A stretch of 64,000 bases of DNA from Hoeflea sp. (GTDB lineage: Bacteria > Pseudomonadota > Alphaproteobacteria > Rhizobiales > Rhizobiaceae): the NCBI GenBank assembly GCA_020637795.1, contig JACKJT010000001.1:62001-126000 (forward strand), in the 5' to 3' direction. Below the pieces are notes generated by a model that was not told where the DNA came from, searched no databases, and saw nothing but the letters and a program-made list of their open reading frames with translations. How positions within the stretch are numbered: the first letter of the stretch is position 1; each line of letters begins with the position of its first letter. Below are positions 62,475 to 64,000 of this stretch, piece after piece. Position numbers and translations under genes: made by a program.

Positions 62475-62914
62475 TCAGCGCCGATTTTGCGGACGGTTTT
62501 CGCGGGCGGTAATCTTCGCGAGCGCCCTAGTGTCCGCCAGGAATTCGTCGACATCCATCTCCTTGATCTCCTCAAGCGATGAATGGGTCTGTCGCGCCAC
62601 CTGGATGATCAGTTCGCGCCAGGAGACAGCTTCGCCTTCTCCGCCAGCTCGGCGAACCGCTTTCCCATGAGCGGCTTCACCTCCTCGCCGACCTTTGCCA
62701 GATCCTCGATGTCGAGCTCCTCGATAACAGCGATGTCCACGCCGGCGAGCGTGGCGAAGATCGCGTAGCCGGCGCGCACCTGGTTTTCGATGCCTTCGCC
62801 AGCCAGCGCATCGCGCGCCTTCATGCGGCGGAAAGTCAGCGAGGCGATCTCGCGCCCTTCATGGGTGATTGGAAAGTCCAGCTCCACAGTCACGCTTTGG
62901 AGTTTCTCAGTCAT
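62475..62914 (-). CDS. Tail assembly chaperone, -1 frameshift product (gpE+E'/gpGT-like)
   Basis: The first frame (62609-62914) encodes 101 residues: MTEKLQSVTVELDFPITHEG to LAEKAKLSPGAN. At 62660-62666 the minus strand reads GGGAAAG in the frame ATG-GGA-AAG, a canonical slippery heptamer. A -1 slip opens a frame free of stops to TGA at 62475-62477, with acidic helical text such as SSLEEIKEMDVDEFLAD. The fused protein of about 145 residues matches the chaperone strategy of P2 gpE+E' and lambda G/GT, sitting just upstream of the tape measure gene. The slippage itself is inferred. Confidence 0.85.
62609..62914 (-). CDS. Tail assembly protein (zero-frame product, gpE-like)
   Basis: The 101-residue unshifted product: strand text VTVELDFPITHEGREIASLTF, then RMKARDALAGEGIENQVRAG and a helical C-terminus IEELDIEDLAKVGEEVKPLM. 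It fits the phage tail assembly (gpE/DUF-type) group and is the more abundant form of the chaperone pair. Start MTEKLQSVTV; 77 bases downstream of the tube protein gene. Confidence 0.88.
   Translation of the reverse strand: MTEKLQSVTVELDFPITHEGREIASLTFRRMKARDALAGEGIENQVRAGYAIFATLAGVDIAVIEELDIEDLAKVGEEVKPLMGKRFAELAEKAKLSPGAN
62660..62666 (-). other. Programmed -1 frameshift site GGGAAAG
   Basis: On the minus strand the heptamer is aligned as G-GGA-AAG with respect to the zero frame. Both decoding tRNAs can re-pair at GGG-AAA. It is the same heptamer used in lambda G/GT, and it lies 49 bases before the zero-frame stop codon. Confidence 0.85.
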
Positions 62915-62990
62915 GGCATTGTCCTCGGTTTGAAACAGAAACGGGCGCCCTCATCAGGCGCCCGCAGTTGGATTGATCTTGTCTGCCGGC

Positions 62991-63503
62991 TTACGCCCCG
63001 AGCGCCAGCCGGTCGGCGGCGAACAGGTCCTCGCCGTTGCGGCGGATGACCCGTTCCCAGAAGTCGATGTACCAGAGCTCCTTGCCATCAAGCAGGAACT
63101 CGAAGTGGGTGACTTCCTTGAAGGCGTGGGTGCAACCCTGGAACTCGCCGGGGTCGCTTTCATCCGGCTCCCATTCGGTCACTGCGCCCTCGATGATGCC
63201 GCGAGCCGGCACCGCCTTGTTGGTCTTCTTGTCACGATAGGCACCGGCGAAGGTCCATTTGTCCCGCACGCCCATGCCGCCGAAGATGTCGGTGTCGATG
63301 CCCTTGACCGAGAAGGCGGGTTCCAGCGCCTCGATGCGCGGCAGCACGAAGTCGCCGCCCATCACCCCACCACCCGGGTTATGTCCCGCCGTCATGAACT
63401 TGATCGGCGGGATGGTGAGCTTCTCGATGGTGGTGGCCCGGCTCGAGCCCGCCACCTCGGCGCGGCGCACATCCACCGCCGTCAGCATGTAGAGATTTTG
63501 CAT
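62991..63503 (-). CDS. Major tail tube protein (gpFII-like)
   Basis: A 170-residue protein beginning MQNLYMLTAVDVRRAEVAG. It carries FVLPRIEALEPAFSVKGID, EWEPDESDPGEFQGCTHAFK and the ending EFLLDGKELWYIDFWERVIR, characteristic of P2 FII-type tube proteins. It polymerises into the inner tube of the contractile tail. It lies 24 bases after the sheath gene, the usual sheath-tube order. Confidence 0.93.
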   Translation of the reverse strand: MQNLYMLTAVDVRRAEVAGSSRATTIEKLTIPPIKFMTAGHNPGGGVMGGDFVLPRIEALEPAFSVKGIDTDIFGGMGVRDKWTFAGAYRDKKTNKAVPARGIIEGAVTEWEPDESDPGEFQGCTHAFKEVTHFEFLLDGKELWYIDFWERVIRRNGEDLFAADRLALGA

Positions 63504-63527
63504 GTCAGTCTCCTTTGAAAGCGCGGA

Positions 63528-64000
63528 TCAGGCGGCGGCGTTGAGACGGGCGATGATCTGCTCGACCAGCCCCTCGACGGCCGGGCGATAGCGCCGGATC
63601 TCGTGGTTGGCGAGCTTGAACACCGGCGCCGGTTCGATGCCGATGTTGAGCGTGAGCGTGCCGAGCCGGATATTCTCGGGCGAATTGCTGCTCGCCTTGA
63701 ACATCTGGTTGGCAGGGGTGTAGCCGAGGATATCGTTGTCGGCCTGGTGATCGCGCAGCATGAAGGCAATCGAGTTGATCCAGGCTTCCACGCTGTCGGC
63801 CGAGATCTTGCCGCCCAGGAACTGGCGCGTAGTCTGCATGATCTTGACCACCAGATAGTCTGTGCCGCGCACCTGGTGGAACTGCTCCCAGAGTTCGCCA
63901 GTCTGGGCGTTGTCGGTGCCGATGAAGACGAAACCGCCATCGGCCACTGAACCGTCAACGCCAACCTCGCCTTCGGCCACGATCGAGACATTGGCCGCCA
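63528..64000 (-). CDS. Contractile tail sheath protein (gpFI-like), C-terminal part
   Basis: The reading frame enters from the right edge and gives about 157 residues: ANVSIVAEGEVGVDGS, FVFIGTDNAQTGELWEQFH, then AFMLRDHQADNDILGYTPAN and RRYRPAVEGLVEQIIARL. These match the C-terminal domain of P2-type sheath proteins, which clamps onto the tube. The N-terminal domain is outside the window. Confidence 0.9.
   Translation of the reverse strand, partial: AANVSIVAEGEVGVDGSVADGGFVFIGTDNAQTGELWEQFHQVRGTDYLVVKIMQTTRQFLGGKISADSVEAWINSIAFMLRDHQADNDILGYTPANQMFKASSNSPENIRLGTLTLNIGIEPAPVFKLANHEIRRYRPAVEGLVEQIIARLNAAA

Larger units (their letters stand above)
53740..64000. mobile_element. Prophage with P2-like contractile tail (left part; continues beyond window)
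   Basis: From about 53.74 kb to the right edge nearly all genes are phage: lysis genes, gpD, gpX, gpU, tape measure, frameshifted chaperone, tube and sheath, all on the minus strand with short gaps or 4-base overlaps. The gene order matches P2-type tail modules. Head, integrase and repressor genes are not in the window, so the right boundary and activity are unknown. The left end contains a truncated, diverged copy of lysis-region genes and a plus-strand SapC-type cargo gene. Confidence 0.9.

Overview
The window is a GC-rich alphaproteobacterial chromosome segment, most likely from the Rhizobiales (Hyphomicrobiales). The evidence is the divK-pleD pair, alphaproteobacterial-type LexA boxes (GTTC-N7-GTTC), the lon / clpX / clpP / HU neighbourhood, DUF3572, DUF2842, a DinB with an N-terminal zinc ribbon, and a DUF1515-type prophage protein. 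A convincing 8-vinyl reductase (bciA-type) gene would suit a bacteriochlorophyll-making lineage such as Hoeflea. That genus guess is inference only.

Layout. 1-5.5 kb: start of pleD, divK, DUF3572 and a HAD-like protein, a GNAT gene with a LexA box, and a regulator / aldehyde dehydrogenase / DUF779 group with a perfect palindromic operator. 5.5-14.3 kb: SOS-type dinB, an AraC-type regulator split by an in-frame TGA, three beta-rich proteins of unknown function, dnaE1, an unannotated 28-codon membrane peptide under its own LexA box, and HU. 14.6-21 kb: lon, a DUF1615 protein, clpX and clpP, several with clear terminators. 21-33 kb: a repeat-built secreted protein, P450, bciA-like reductase, cupin, small membrane and secreted proteins, metY, CoA-binding protein, a VOC-GNAT pair under a LexA box, two crotonases and a thioesterase. 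32.6-38.7 kb: rplM-rpsI with clear promoter and terminator, an acyltransferase, agmatinase, argC, heme A synthase and DUF2842.

38.9-47.1 kb is an exopolysaccharide locus: FemAB/GNAT-like protein, Wzc/ExoP-like protein with a degenerate P-loop, Wza/ExoF-like lipoprotein, glycosyltransferase, polyprenyl-phosphate sugar transferase and Wzy-like polymerase. A tRNA-Pro(GGG) follows. 47.3-53.7 kb is a sparser accessory stretch holding an FkbM methyltransferase, an XRE regulator, a cysteine-free DUF4214 S-layer/type I secretion-like protein with a structured leader, and a SAM methyltransferase with a regulatory domain.

From about 53.74 kb to the right edge lies a prophage with a P2-like contractile tail, read on the minus strand: sheath (partial), tube, tail chaperone with a GGGAAAG -1 frameshift site, tape measure, gpU, gpX, gpD, M15-type endolysin, holin-like protein, overlapping Rz/Rz1-like spanins, DUF1515 and small proteins. 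A SapC-family gene sits on the opposite strand between a complete and a truncated, diverged copy of the DUF1515 segment.

The main discoveries are the local SOS network (four LexA boxes, one controlling a SidA-like micropeptide), the frameshifted tail chaperone, the split AraC gene beside the unknown beta-rich family, and the duplicated phage segment flanking sapC.
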